From Varunaivibrio sulfuroxidans (lineage in GTDB: Bacteria; Pseudomonadota; Alphaproteobacteria; Rhodospirillales; Magnetovibrionaceae), in the NCBI RefSeq assembly GCF_029318635.1, contig NZ_CP119676.1, forward strand, positions 1,301,001-1,365,000: DNA of 64,000 bases. The letters run 5' to 3'. Shown piece by piece: positions 55,332-64,000 of this stretch. A model generated the notes under the pieces. It was not told the DNA's origin. It did not search any database and saw only the letters and a list, made by a program, of their open reading frames with translations. The position numbers and the translations under genes were made by a program. The stretch's first letter is position 1, and each line of letters opens with the position of its first letter.

Positions 55332-55343
55332 GGGGAAATTTCG

Positions 55344-55784
55344 ATGCTGAACGACGACATGACGATCGGGCGCTTGGCGCGTGAAACGGGCTGCAAGGCG
55401 CCGACTATCCGCTATTACGAAGAAATCGGCTTGATGCCCCAGCCGTTTCGTACGGACGGAAACCAGAGGCGTTACGGATCACGTCACTTGGGGCGGTTGA
55501 CCTTCATACGGCATGGCCGGGAGCTGGGCTTCTCATTGGATGCGATCAGAGAGTTCCTCAGCCTCGCGGACAATCCGGAGCAGCCCTGCGAGGCGGCGGA
55601 CCGAATCGCGCGCGCGCAGCTTGAGGCCGTCGAGAGCCGAATCGCCCGGTTAAATGCGCTGAAGGTTGAACTCAAACGGATGATCGCGCAGTGCAAAGGA
55701 AAACGCATCTCCGAATGTCGTATCATAGAGGTCCTGGCCGACCATGGCGAATGCCTGCACGAAGACCATGCCAAATCCGTGTGA
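55344..55784 (+). CDS. MerR-family heavy-metal regulator (CadR/PbrR/ZntR-like)
   Basis: A 146-residue dimeric activator. The N-terminal winged helix is TIGRLARETGCKAPTIRYYE and EIGLMPQPFRTDGNQRRYG; the long dimerisation helix is AADRIARAQLEAVESRIARL. Metal-binding residues are Cys in NPEQPCEAAD and the C-terminal cluster CKGKRISECRIIEV with GECLHEDH. This pattern fits the Cd/Pb/Zn-responsive branch. It is divergent from the P-type ATPase and shares a MerR-type operator. It is the only MerR-family gene in the window and may also act on the merTPA promoter. Confidence 0.92.
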   Translation: MLNDDMTIGRLARETGCKAPTIRYYEEIGLMPQPFRTDGNQRRYGSRHLGRLTFIRHGRELGFSLDAIREFLSLADNPEQPCEAADRIARAQLEAVESRIARLNALKVELKRMIAQCKGKRISECRIIEVLADHGECLHEDHAKSV

Positions 55785-55866
55785 CAAAATCCATGCGACC
55801 GGGTCCAACAGGGTTCATGTGAGCGACGCCAACCCCATCCTCCCGAAGAACGGAAAGATATCGCTC

Positions 55867-56640
55867 TTATTTCAGGTTTTCCTCGAAAAACGCCGTGGTG
55901 CGCCGCCAAGCCAGGGCGGCGGGGCCGGCGGCGTAGCTGTTGCCGGTAGGATTGGCGAAGGCGTGGTTGGCGTCGTACCAATAATCGGTGTAGGGTTTGC
56001 CCACCTCTTTCATCGTCGCCTCGAACTTGCCGACCATTTCGGCGTTGATCCACTTGTCCTGCTTGGCGAAGTGGCCGAGCACGGGGCCTTTCAGGCGCGC
56101 CAGTTGCTCCGCCGGGCGATCGACCTTGCCGTAATAGACCACCGTGGCGTCCACCGGACGCAGGATCGAGGCCATCAGCGACCATCCCCCGCCCAGGCAC
56201 CAGCCCACCGTGCCGATCTTGCCGTTGCTTTGCGGGGCTTCCCCACTCAACCACGTCGTCCAGGCGGCGACGGTGTCCTTGGCGTCGTCCTCGTTAAGCG
56301 CCTGCATCGCGGCGCGCGCCTCGTCGGGCGTCGTCGCCACGACACCGCCATACAGATCCAGCGCCAGCGCGACGTAGCCCAAGTTGGCCAATTCGCGGGC
56401 CACCGATTTAATCTGATCGTTCAGCCCCCACCATTCGTGCACCAACAACACCGCCGGGGCGCGGGACGCCGAGGGAAGCGCCAACGCGCCCTTGACGCGC
56501 CGCCCACGCACCGTGGTGACGGCGACGCTCTCAAGGCTCTCGCCCGCCGCCTTGGCCAACAGGGGATCGGAGAGCACCGCCGCCAGCGGCATCCCGGCGG
56601 CCAATCCTTGAACCACACGGCGTCGTGTCACATCACGCAT
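55867..56640 (-). CDS. Dienelactone hydrolase family protein, Tat-exported
   Basis: The 257-residue alpha/beta hydrolase has a twin-arginine signal: DVTRRRVVQGLAAGMPLAAV. The nucleophile motif is GTVGWCLGGGWSLMASIL, with Cys in place of Ser as in dienelactone hydrolases. PAVLLVHEWWGLNDQIKSVA precedes it, and FAKQDKWINAEMVGKFEATM (Asp) and NHAFANPTG (His) complete the triad. It should be a periplasmic ester or lactone hydrolase. The substrate is unknown. It is convergent with the MerR gene. Confidence 0.9.
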   Translation of the reverse strand: MRDVTRRRVVQGLAAGMPLAAVLSDPLLAKAAGESLESVAVTTVRGRRVKGALALPSASRAPAVLLVHEWWGLNDQIKSVARELANLGYVALALDLYGGVVATTPDEARAAMQALNEDDAKDTVAAWTTWLSGEAPQSNGKIGTVGWCLGGGWSLMASILRPVDATVVYYGKVDRPAEQLARLKGPVLGHFAKQDKWINAEMVGKFEATMKEVGKPYTDYWYDANHAFANPTGNSYAAGPAALAWRRTTAFFEENLK

Positions 56641-56783
56641 TGCATCGCCTCCACCTTGAAACCATCGCCCACCCTTGCGGTGGGTGCGGATCTCGTTTCA
56701 CCTTTGTTATTATCGTAATTCCAGAACAAAACAAACGCAACACGATCATTCGATAACGCTAAAACAACCGTAACAGGAAACAC

Positions 56784-56817
56784 AAAAAGGCCCGAACCAT
56801 TCGGTCCGGGCCTTTTA
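56784..56817 (-). terminator. Rho-independent terminator of rpmB
   Basis: AAAAGGCCCGGACC pairs with GGTTCGGGCCTTTTT (minus-strand reading, with a GAAT loop) and ends in a T run. It lies just after the rpmB stop. Confidence 0.85.
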
Positions 56818-56836
56818 AAACGGAAGAACGCAGAAT

Positions 56837-57130
56837 TTACGCGGCGGCCTTGACTTGCGCCCGCTTGATCCGCCGTTTGATTTTAAGCGCTTCGTCGCTC
56901 AATTTCAGGTTGGACGTTCCCAACAAATAGCCGTCCAGCCCGCCATTGTGTTCGATGCTGCGCAAGGTGTGCGCACACAGACGAAGACGCACCGTCGCAC
57001 CGAGGCTTTCGCTCATCAGCGAGGAGACTTGCAAATTGGGCAGGAAACGGCGACGGGTCCTGTTGTGAGCGTGGCTCACGTTGTTACCCGTCTGAACGCC
57101 TTTGCCGGTCAGGGCGCAACGTCTTGCCAT
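56837..57130 (-). CDS. rpmB: 50S ribosomal protein L28
   Basis: The 97-residue protein begins [20 protein letters not shown] and continues [14 protein letters not shown], the L28 hallmark. The C-terminal region has [11 protein letters not shown]-like [20 protein letters not shown]. Start ATG 57130 is chosen by comparison with L28; an upstream extension has no support. L28 is part of the large subunit near the E site. The gene forms a single transcript closed by a strong terminator. Confidence 0.96.
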   Translation of the reverse strand: MARRCALTGKGVQTGNNVSHAHNRTRRRFLPNLQVSSLMSESLGATVRLRLCAHTLRSIEHNGGLDGYLLGTSNLKLSDEALKIKRRIKRAQVKAAA

Positions 57131-57305
57131 TTTACGTATCCTTATTTCTAAAAACTGTTCAGGGCCTCCGTACGACACGGCGGCGGCCCCAATTGGGCGG
57201 TTTTGTACGGGACCCAGCCGCCCACGTCAAGAGGGAATGGCGCGTGCGCGGAAACTTTCCACACCACCCCAACCGCAAAGACGCGAGCGGCGGTAACAAC
57301 CAGCC

Positions 57306-58520
57306 CTACTTCATTTCCTTTTGCAGGTTCTCGTCGAGTTTGGCGAGGAACTGCTGGGTCGTCATCCAGTGTTGGTCGGGACCGATCAAAAGCGCCAAGT
57401 CCTTGGTCATGCAACCCGCTTCGACGGTTTGAACACAAACCTTTTCCAACGCCTCGGCGAAATCGACGACATCCTGCGTACCGTCGAAACGGCCGCGATA
57501 GGCCAACCCCTGGGTCCAGGCGAAGATCGAGGCGATCGGATTGGTCGAGGTTTCCTTGCCTTGCTGGTGCTGGCGATAATGGCGGGTCACGGTGCCGTGG
57601 GCGGCTTCCGCCTCGACCGTTTCACCGTCGGGCGTGAGCAGAACCGAGGTCATCAGCCCCAACGAGCCGAAGCCCTGGGCCACCGTGTCGGATTGAACGT
57701 CACCGTCGTAATTCTTGCACGCCCAGACGAAACCGCCATCCCACTTCAGCGCCGAGGCCACCATGTCGTCGATCAAACGGTGTTCGTAAACGATGCCCTT
57801 GGCCGCGAAACGATCCTTGAATTCCGCGTCGAAGACCTCTTGGAACAGGTCCTTGAAGCGACCATCGTAAGCCTTGAGGATGGTGTTCTTGGTCGAAAGA
57901 TAGACCGACCAACCGACGCTGAGGCCGTAATTCAGGCACGAGCGCGCGAAGCCGCGAATACTTTCATCCAAGTTGTACATCGCCATCGCGACGCCGCCGC
58001 CCGGAAAATCGAAAACTTCACGTTCGATCGCCTCGCCGCCGTCCTCGGGAACGAACTTCAAGGTGAGTTTCCCCTTGCCGGGAACGACGAAGTCGGTGGC
58101 GCGGTACTGATCGCCAAAAGCGTGGCGACCGATCACGATCGGCTTGGTCCAGCCCGGCACCAAACGCGGCACGTTCTTGCAGATGATCGGCTTGCGAAAC
58201 ACGGTGCCGCCGATGATGTTGCGTATCGTCCCGTTGGGCGAACGCCACATGCTTTTCAGGCCGAATTCATCGACCCGCGCCTCGTCGGGAGTAATCGTCG
58301 CGCATTTCACGCCGACACGATATTTTTTAATCGCCTCGGCGGCGTCGATGGTGATCCGGTCGTCCGTCTTGTCGCGACTTTCGATGCCGAGGTCGTAATA
58401 TTTCAAATCAATATCGAGATAGGGCAGGATCAACTTGTCTTTGATGAACGCCCAAATAATCCGAGTCATTTCGTCGCCGTCAAGCTCGACGACGGGATTG
58501 GCAACCTTAATTTTGGCCAT
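57306..58520 (-). CDS. icd: NADP-dependent isocitrate dehydrogenase
   Basis: The 404-residue enzyme belongs to the homodimeric type found in alphaproteobacteria and eukaryotes. It oxidises isocitrate to 2-oxoglutarate in the TCA cycle. Conserved parts are [40 protein letters not shown] with [19 protein letters not shown] (substrate site), [40 protein letters not shown] and [20 protein letters not shown] (NADP site). The start MAKIKV is chosen over an in-frame codon 4 positions earlier. Length matches the family. Confidence 0.97.
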   Translation of the reverse strand: MAKIKVANPVVELDGDEMTRIIWAFIKDKLILPYLDIDLKYYDLGIESRDKTDDRITIDAAEAIKKYRVGVKCATITPDEARVDEFGLKSMWRSPNGTIRNIIGGTVFRKPIICKNVPRLVPGWTKPIVIGRHAFGDQYRATDFVVPGKGKLTLKFVPEDGGEAIEREVFDFPGGGVAMAMYNLDESIRGFARSCLNYGLSVGWSVYLSTKNTILKAYDGRFKDLFQEVFDAEFKDRFAAKGIVYEHRLIDDMVASALKWDGGFVWACKNYDGDVQSDTVAQGFGSLGLMTSVLLTPDGETVEAEAAHGTVTRHYRQHQQGKETSTNPIASIFAWTQGLAYRGRFDGTQDVVDFAEALEKVCVQTVEAGCMTKDLALLIGPDQHWMTTQQFLAKLDENLQKEMK

Positions 58521-58789
58521 CGTATTTCTCACTCCCGGAAGGGGTTGCTATGGACGTCCGCCGGGGTGCGCCCCGGAGCGCCGTCATTCATCATCGTGAT
58601 GAGAGCATGAACACTGCGCCCCAACCACTGCGCCTTGCGCGTATGAAACAGATTCCCGCGTCTGCGGGCCGGCGAAAACTGCCTTCGGACGGCGCAAACA
58701 TACCGATTCACGCCCGAATTGGCAAGAACACAGCGGCCAAGGTGGAAAATTCATGCCGCGACGAAGAGCTAAGCGGCGAAGGAACCCGC

Positions 58790-59374
58790 TCAAAGATGGT
58801 CGGTGAGAACGATTTTTTTCGGCTCGGGCTGGCGCGCCATAACGTCGAAAATATCGTCCACCCCATCGACGATGCTGATCAATTCTTTCGCCGCGGGATG
58901 GGCGAAGCCGGCGTCGATGATGGCGTCGATCATCGACGCAAAAGGATCCCAATAACCCTCCACGTTGACCAGGACGATCGGCTTTTTATGCAGTTGCAGT
59001 TGTTTCCACGTCAAAATTTCGAACGTTTCGTCCAACGTGCCCAAACCGCCCGGCATGATGACGAAGCCGTCGGCGCGCTCGAACATGGTGCGTTTTCTCT
59101 CGTGCATGCTTTCGACGACAATCAATTCATCGACATCGGGGTTGCCGACCTCGTACTGCAACAAGAATTCGGGGATGACTCCGGTCACCTTACCGCCGCC
59201 TTGCAAGACCGCCGCGGTCAAACACCCCATGATGCCAATTCCGCCGCCGCCATAAACCAGACGCACGCCGCGCGCGCACAGCATCGCCGCCAATTTTTCG
59301 GCGGCCAGCGCGTAAGCTGGGTTTTGTCCCGTCTTCGATCCACAAAAAACACATAGCGATGATATCGTCGTCAT
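58790..59374 (-). CDS. LOG-family protein (TIGR00730 lysine decarboxylase-like)
   Basis: The 194-residue protein has the family motifs VCVFCGSKTG-like LCVFCGSKTGQNPAY, YGGGGIGIMGCLTAAVLQGG, ESMHERKRTMFERADGFVIM and PGGLGTLDETFEILTW. These match cytokinin riboside monophosphate phosphoribohydrolases of the LOG type. Bacterial members hydrolyse nucleoside monophosphates such as AMP. The true substrate here is unknown. It stands alone between icd and cytochrome genes. Confidence 0.93.
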   Translation of the reverse strand: MTTISSLCVFCGSKTGQNPAYALAAEKLAAMLCARGVRLVYGGGGIGIMGCLTAAVLQGGGKVTGVIPEFLLQYEVGNPDVDELIVVESMHERKRTMFERADGFVIMPGGLGTLDETFEILTWKQLQLHKKPIVLVNVEGYWDPFASMIDAIIDAGFAHPAAKELISIVDGVDDIFDVMARQPEPKKIVLTDHL

Positions 59375-59668
59375 GAAGAGCCTTCCTCATCCTTCCCCGC
59401 CTCTCGCGCCGAGCCTGCGCGGCGGACCCCGTTGCTGCGATCACGATAATGTGATTGCGATTGTGCGGTTCCTATCGTATTTCGCGTGACTTTAAGGTGT
59501 ATTGCAATTTACTGATACACGGGTCAGATTGGTTTCGTTCCAATTCTTGGTAACGCCGGTTCACTGTACCGCCGGTTCGTCGTCGCGCCCATCATATTTT
59601 GGCTGAAACGCCCAAAGGCGCGCCACGGTGGACAGGCATCCGTTCGAGCATAGGGAGTCCCATACGTC

Positions 59669-60127
59669 ATGAAAATACGCATCGTCACCTTCGCCATTCT
59701 CGCCGTATCCGCCCTCAGCATCGGCGCGGCGACCTTCGCCCGGGCCGACGACGCCGGAGAAATCGCATATCGCAAAGCCGTCATGTCATCCATCGGAGGG
59801 CATATGGCGGCGATGGCGACGATCATCAAAAAAGCCGGAGGCCAACCCGCCGACCTCGCGGTACACGCCGACGGCATCGCCGCGCTGTCGAAAATCGCCG
59901 GGCACATTTTTCCCGAAGGCTCCGAGTTTGGCGACACCGCCGCCCTGCCCGCGATCTGGGACAAGCCCGATGAATTCAAAAAGGCCCTGAGCGCCTTCCA
60001 GACCGCCGCCGCCCATCTGTCGAAAGTCGCCGACGGTGGCGATATGCAAGCTTTCGGCCCCGCTTTCGGCGGTCTGGCCAAAGCCTGTAAGGGATGCCAC
60101 GAAAACTTCCGCGAGAAGAAGCAATAA
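59669..60127 (+). CDS. Class II cytochrome c (c'/c556 type)
   Basis: The 152-residue protein has a Sec signal (VTFAILAVSALSIGAATFARA-DD) and a four-helix-bundle c' layout. The haem motif is near the C-terminus, ACKGCHENFR, as in cytochromes c' and c556. GEIAYRKAVMSSIGGHMAAM is the first helix, whose Met could be the sixth ligand in c556 forms. It acts in the periplasm. It is followed 32 bp later by a dihaem cytochrome gene, so they probably form an operon and a redox pair. Confidence 0.93.
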   Translation: MKIRIVTFAILAVSALSIGAATFARADDAGEIAYRKAVMSSIGGHMAAMATIIKKAGGQPADLAVHADGIAALSKIAGHIFPEGSEFGDTAALPAIWDKPDEFKKALSAFQTAAAHLSKVADGGDMQAFGPAFGGLAKACKGCHENFREKKQ

Positions 60128-60159
60128 CGCATCTCACCATCCCCGATAGAGGGTAGCCC

Positions 60160-61149
60160 ATGCGCGTTTTTCCTCGCGCCGCTCGGCGGCGGACAGTGGT
60201 TTCCCGTGTGGCCGGAATTTTTATTTTGGCCGCGTCCACCTATGGCCTTGTTCTTGACGCGGTCGCCCAAGACCCCGAGCCGGCCTTTGCCGGCGCGCCG
60301 GGGGCGACGGCCGCGGCGCGCGGGCGCTATCTCGCCGCCGCCGCGGGCTGCGAAGGCTGTCACACCGACAAGGCCTCCCATGGGGCGCCCTTTGCCGGGG
60401 GGCGCGCCTTTAAGACGCCCTACGGAACGTTTTACAGCCCCAACATCACCCCGGACCCCGCGCACGGCATCGGCGCCTGGTCGCAAACCGATCTTGTTCG
60501 CGCTCTACGCCAGGGGATCGGCCCGAAGGGTCGGCATTTCTATCCGGTGTTCCCCTACCCCGCGTTCACCTTGATGACGACGCGAGACATGGCCGATATC
60601 TACGCTTACCTGCGCAGCCTCGCCCCGCAACCGCGAAAAAACCGTCCCCACGATCTCAAATTCCTCTACACCTTCCGCTCGGCGATGTTTTTTTGGAACG
60701 CCTTATACCTACACAAAGGCCCGATGGCGGCCGACCCCGGCCATGACGCCCGCTGGAATCGCGGCGCGTACCTCGCCCGCGCCCTCGGCCATTGCGACGC
60801 GTGCCACACCCCCAGAAACGCCCTCGGCGGCAAGAACGAGGCGATGGCCTACGCCGGGACGAAAAGCAATCCCGAGGGCGTCGCCGTGCCCAATATCACC
60901 AGCGACCACAAAACGGGCATCGGCAAATGGAGCGCCGGCGACCTAAAGATGCTGTTCCAAATCGGCATGTTGCCCGACGGCGACTTCGTCGGCGGCGTGA
61001 TGGCGGAAGTCGTCACCCGCGAAACATCGAAGTTGAGCGGCCCCGATCTTGACGCCCTGATCGCCTATGTAAAGAGCATTCCGGCGATTAAAAACACCAT
61101 TTCCAAGACGAAAAAACCGTCCGCCGACAGCGCAAATTCCTGGCAATAG
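60160..61149 (+). CDS. Dihaem class I cytochrome c
   Basis: The 329-residue periplasmic protein has a signal peptide (VAGIFILAASTYGLVLDAVA) and two CxxCH haem sites: AAAGCEGCHTDKASHG and LGHCDACHTPRNALGG. Conserved stretches such as YSPNITPDPAHGIGAWSQTD and VPNITSDHKTGIGKWSAGDL each carry the family GIGxWS motif, which marks a cytochrome subunit of a membrane dehydrogenase such as an alcohol or gluconate dehydrogenase. Here it pairs with a c556-type cytochrome instead of a dehydrogenase. It may pass electrons to an oxidase or reductase. Confidence 0.92.
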   Translation: MRVFPRAARRRTVVSRVAGIFILAASTYGLVLDAVAQDPEPAFAGAPGATAAARGRYLAAAAGCEGCHTDKASHGAPFAGGRAFKTPYGTFYSPNITPDPAHGIGAWSQTDLVRALRQGIGPKGRHFYPVFPYPAFTLMTTRDMADIYAYLRSLAPQPRKNRPHDLKFLYTFRSAMFFWNALYLHKGPMAADPGHDARWNRGAYLARALGHCDACHTPRNALGGKNEAMAYAGTKSNPEGVAVPNITSDHKTGIGKWSAGDLKMLFQIGMLPDGDFVGGVMAEVVTRETSKLSGPDLDALIAYVKSIPAIKNTISKTKKPSADSANSWQ

Positions 61150-61309
61150 CGAAGCCCTCCCCCGTAGGCTTCGTCGTTGCATCCCTCGATGCGGCGTATT
61201 AGTGTTAGGGACATTTTAAACGCGCGCCCGGAACGGTCGCGCCTTGGGGCGTCGCCATGGCGCTTTTTCCGGCTTCGAACCTGTTTTTCGCTTTGGAATT
61301 GGGGGCACC

Positions 61310-62353
61310 TTGAATAAACCTTTGTGGGTCGCAGTCGCGGGCGTCACCGTGATCGCCATCGCAATCGGCATCAATTTCGCCCTTTGGCGGGCCGAACAGT
61401 CCGATGTCGTCCCTCCCCGCGCCCCAGACCAACAAACGTCAAGCGCCACGACGACCCCCCAGGTCCGCGTGCACGGGCCGACCTTCGATGTCGTGCGGGT
61501 CAACCCCAAGGGCGACGCGGTGATCGCCGGACGCGCGGCGCCCGGATCGACGGTAGTCATCCTCGACGGAAACACGGAAATCGGACGCGTCGTCGCCGAC
61601 GACCACGGCGAATGGGTCTACGTTCCCGGCAAACCGCTGTCTCCCGGCAAGCGCGAATTGGGCTTACGCATGGAAATCCCAGGCAAGAAGCCCGTGCTCT
61701 CCGACCAGGTCGTGATGTTGATGGTGCCCGAACGCAGCAAAGATCTGGCGGGAAAGGACGCCCGTGGATCGCAGGCCCTGGCCCTGATGATGCCCAGAAA
61801 CGGTCAAGGACCCAGCACAATTTTGCAAAAACCCGTGGGGCCGGCGGCGATCCCCTCACCCTTGGGCCTGGACGCGGTGGAATACGCCGACAAGGGAACG
61901 GATAAAACGATTGCGCTCAGCGGCGTCGGCGACACCCCGGGAAACGACATCGTCATTACCGGACACGCCCCCGCAAACGCCACGGTCAATGTCTATCTGG
62001 ACAATACCTTTATCGGTCAGGTTCATGCCGACGCCAACGGCGTTTGGCGCCTTAAACCCACGAAACCTGTCAAGCCGGGGATGTACACGCTGCGCATCGA
62101 TCAGGTCGACGCCAAAGGCAAGGTCCTGGCGCGGATGGAATTTCCGTTTTCGCGCACCCAGACCGACACCCGTGCGTTGAAGCCCGGATCGTTCGTCGTC
62201 GTCCAGCCGGGCAACAGCCTATGGCGGTTGGCGCGCAGAACCTATGGCGAGGGCGTTTTGTATTCGACGATTTATCAGGCCAACACCGATCAAATCAAGG
62301 ACCCGAACCTGATTTACCCCGGCCAGGTTTTCACTTTGCCTGAAACCCGGTAG
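61310..62353 (+). CDS. LysM-domain envelope protein with Ig-like repeats
   Basis: The ~347-residue protein has one N-terminal membrane segment (LWVAVAGVTVIAIAIGINFA). Two Ig-like repeats follow: RVNPKGDAVIAGRAAPGSTV and ITGHAPANATVNVYLDNTFI with QVHADANGVWRLKP. A C-terminal LysM domain covers about residues 295-347, VVQPGNSLWRLARRTYGEGV, YSTIYQANTDQIKDPNLIYP. The domain binds peptidoglycan, so the protein is anchored in the inner membrane facing the cell wall. The TTG at 61310 has GGGGG five bases upstream; an upstream ATG frame has no homology. This type is conserved in alphaproteobacteria. Confidence 0.85.
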   Translation: MNKPLWVAVAGVTVIAIAIGINFALWRAEQSDVVPPRAPDQQTSSATTTPQVRVHGPTFDVVRVNPKGDAVIAGRAAPGSTVVILDGNTEIGRVVADDHGEWVYVPGKPLSPGKRELGLRMEIPGKKPVLSDQVVMLMVPERSKDLAGKDARGSQALALMMPRNGQGPSTILQKPVGPAAIPSPLGLDAVEYADKGTDKTIALSGVGDTPGNDIVITGHAPANATVNVYLDNTFIGQVHADANGVWRLKPTKPVKPGMYTLRIDQVDAKGKVLARMEFPFSRTQTDTRALKPGSFVVVQPGNSLWRLARRTYGEGVLYSTIYQANTDQIKDPNLIYPGQVFTLPETR

Positions 62354-62403
62354 AACGGCGCGGTCGGGCGTCCCCCGGGACGCGTTTTGAACCCAAATGA
62401 AGC

Positions 62404-63132
62404 ATGATACATGATAAAGGAACCGAACACGTGATTCCCGGCGACCCCCTCAGGAGTGTTCTTATCCCAATCAACCGGGAAGGTTGGCCCTTCATCCTTC
62501 TTTTCGCCGTTATTTCGCTTGGGCTTGGCTTGATCGCCGCTCCGCTCGGATGGTTGGGCGCGATCTTGACCCTGTGGTGCGTATATTTTTTTCGCGATCC
62601 CGAGCGGGTCACCCCGATTCGCGACGGTCTGATCATCTCACCCGCCGACGGCGTCGTTCAGTTGATCGACGTGGCCACGCCGCCGCCGGAATTGGAAGTG
62701 GGCGACAGCCCCCGACCACGGGTTTGCATTTTCATGAATGTCTTTAACGTCCACGTCAACCGCGCCCCGGCGGGGGGCGTCATCACCAAGATCGCCTATC
62801 GGCCGGGAAAATTTCTCAACGCCTCGTTCGACAAGGCCAGCGTCGATAACGAACGGCAAAGCCTGGCGATGCGCACCGACGATGGCGCCGACATTATCTT
62901 TGTTCAAATTGCCGGCCTTGTCGCCCGGCGCATTGTTTGTCAGGTCGAAGAAGGTCAAAGCATCAAAGCCGGACAACGTTTCGGACTGATCCGATTCGGC
63001 TCGCGGGTTGACGTCTATCTCCCCGAAGGGACCTCGCCGATGGTCTGCCCGGGTCAAATCGCCGTCGCCGGAGAAACCATCATCGCCGATTTGACCACAA
63101 GCGAAGCACCCCGCGAAGGCGACGTGCGATAA
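62404..63132 (+). CDS. psd: Phosphatidylserine decarboxylase (short type)
   Basis: The 242-residue membrane-associated proenzyme makes phosphatidylethanolamine. An N-terminal hydrophobic part ([20 protein letters not shown]) precedes [20 protein letters not shown] and PADGVVQ. Other conserved parts are [40 protein letters not shown] and the self-cleavage site [12 protein letters not shown], where Ser200 should become the pyruvoyl group. This short form is usual in alphaproteobacteria. It lies 24 bp before pssA. Confidence 0.95.
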   Translation: MIHDKGTEHVIPGDPLRSVLIPINREGWPFILLFAVISLGLGLIAAPLGWLGAILTLWCVYFFRDPERVTPIRDGLIISPADGVVQLIDVATPPPELEVGDSPRPRVCIFMNVFNVHVNRAPAGGVITKIAYRPGKFLNASFDKASVDNERQSLAMRTDDGADIIFVQIAGLVARRIVCQVEEGQSIKAGQRFGLIRFGSRVDVYLPEGTSPMVCPGQIAVAGETIIADLTTSEAPREGDVR

Positions 63133-63156
63133 TTTTAAGTACAGGATCCCTCTTTC

Positions 63157-63963
63157 GTGCAAAGACCACGCCGCGCCCGCCTCTCTCTTAATAAAATGAT
63201 CCCCAACATGCTGACGCTGATCGCGCTCAGTTCCGGGCTGACCGCGATCCGCTTCGCCTACGAGGCGCGTTGGGAACACGCCGTGCTGGCGATCCTCGTC
63301 GCCGCCGTCCTGGACGGCCTGGACGGGCGCATCGCGCGCCTGATGAAAGGCACCAGCCGGTTCGGCGCGGAGCTCGATTCGTTGTCGGATTTTGTCTGTT
63401 TCGGAGTCGCGCCGCCGTTCATGCTCTATTTCTGGACCCTAGACGCCCTGGGCCGCTTCGGCTGGCTGTTGGTGCTGGCCTACGCCGTCAGCATGGTGCT
63501 GCGGCTGGCCCGTTTCAACACCGCGATCGACGACGCCGAAGCGCCGGCCTGGGCGACCGCATTTTTTACCGGCGTCCCCGCTCCGGCGGGCGCGGGTTTG
63601 ATTCTGTTGCCGATGATCCTGTCGTTCCAGGTCGGCGAAACGGTGATGCGAAACCCCGAATTCGTGGCCGCCTTCGTCGTCGTCGTGGCCGCCTTGCTGG
63701 TGAGCCGTCTGCCGACCTATTCACTAAAAAAAGTCAAGCTGACGCCGTCGATGATCCTTCCCGTCATGCTCGGCGTCGGCATTACCATCGCGTCGCTGAT
63801 GAGCGTACCCTGGCTCACGCTTTCGATCATCCTGTTCGCTTATCTGATCAGCTTCCCTTTCAGCTATCGCACGTACCGGGCGATGGAGCGCCGCCTTGGC
63901 GCACGCGCGCGAACGGGCGACGCGCCGAATGAAGGCGATGACGAGGACGCGAACGACGACTGA
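63157..63963 (+). CDS. pssA: CDP-diacylglycerol-serine O-phosphatidyltransferase
   Basis: The 268-residue integral membrane enzyme makes phosphatidylserine, the substrate of Psd. The CDP-alcohol phosphatidyltransferase motif is DGLDGRIARLMKGTSRFGAE, continuing LDSLSDFVCFGVAP, with all four metal-binding Asp. About eight membrane segments follow, for example WLLVLAYAVSMVLRLARFNT. The start is GTG 63157. A charged C-terminal tail ends the protein (NEGDDEDANDD). psd and pssA form the phosphatidylethanolamine operon. Confidence 0.95.
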   Translation: MQRPRRARLSLNKMIPNMLTLIALSSGLTAIRFAYEARWEHAVLAILVAAVLDGLDGRIARLMKGTSRFGAELDSLSDFVCFGVAPPFMLYFWTLDALGRFGWLLVLAYAVSMVLRLARFNTAIDDAEAPAWATAFFTGVPAPAGAGLILLPMILSFQVGETVMRNPEFVAAFVVVVAALLVSRLPTYSLKKVKLTPSMILPVMLGVGITIASLMSVPWLTLSIILFAYLISFPFSYRTYRAMERRLGARARTGDAPNEGDDEDANDD

Positions 63964-64000
63964 TCCGAGGCGCGCCGATTACGGCGTTGGGGTCCCGCGG

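Overview
The window is GC-rich chromosomal DNA from an alphaproteobacterium, most likely a polarly flagellated member of the Rhodospirillales (Magnetospirillum/Magnetovibrio-like). I infer this from the short ~385-residue flagellins, the Maf glycosyltransferase, the ppx-rlmE / guaB / rsmB / guaA neighbourhood and the two c-type cytochromes. No rRNA marker is present, so genus is not claimed.

Region 1 (1-19220) is a flagellin glycosylation and flagellin locus. A minus-strand operon (1-7363) makes and activates a nonulosonic acid of the pseudaminic or legionaminic type: PseB dehydratase, PseC aminotransferase, a NeuB/PseI-type synthase, two SpsF-type cytidylyltransferases, a Gfo/Idh dehydrogenase and a second DegT aminotransferase. 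A TPR-glycosyltransferase (7921-9687) resembling FlmG follows. Then come four tandem flagellin paralogues (10093-15944), a Maf glycosyltransferase (16132-18174) and an unrecognised 284-residue protein. All four flagellins share a 15-nt leader box that overlaps the Shine-Dalgarno sequence, and at least three have a hairpin close upstream.

Region 2 (19275-29319) holds a beta carbonic anhydrase, a MacB/Lol-like ABC exporter with two ATPases, decayed genes (a GntR remnant and an M20 hydrolase remnant), a 135-bp MITE-like element, and envelope glycan genes (PMT-like transferase, methyltransferase, GtrA, GT2).

Region 3 (29718-32255) is a defence islet: a C5-cytosine methyltransferase, a GIY-YIG nuclease (probable restriction enzyme) and Vsr, ending at a tRNA-Gln gene.

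Region 4 (32590-48383) is mostly core: ppx/gppA, rlmE, an FKBP-rhodanese fusion, guaB, an rsmB-like gene, a phospholipase D protein, TPP riboswitch-thiC, a merTPA mercury operon with a MerR-type promoter but no local merR, an SHOCT protein, bioY-bioB and guaA.

Region 5 (48369-52745) is accessory. A 2.28-kb islet sits exactly at the 3' end of guaA, with 274-bp terminal inverted repeats that are 97% identical. It is flanked by a 19-bp direct repeat of the guaA 3' end and carries one AT-richer S41 (CtpA-like) lipoprotein in which the catalytic lysine is methionine. Next come LysR and quinone-oxidoreductase remnants, a methyltransferase, a second MITE copy and a 38-bp perfect palindrome.

Region 6 (52864-63963) holds a Zn/Cd/Pb P-type ATPase with a divergent MerR-family regulator, a dienelactone hydrolase, rpmB, icd, a LOG-family protein, two cytochromes c, a LysM protein and the phosphatidylethanolamine genes psd-pssA.

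The best candidates for something undescribed are the guaA-3'-end islet and the flagellin array with its shared leader elements and two different types of candidate flagellin glycosyltransferase.
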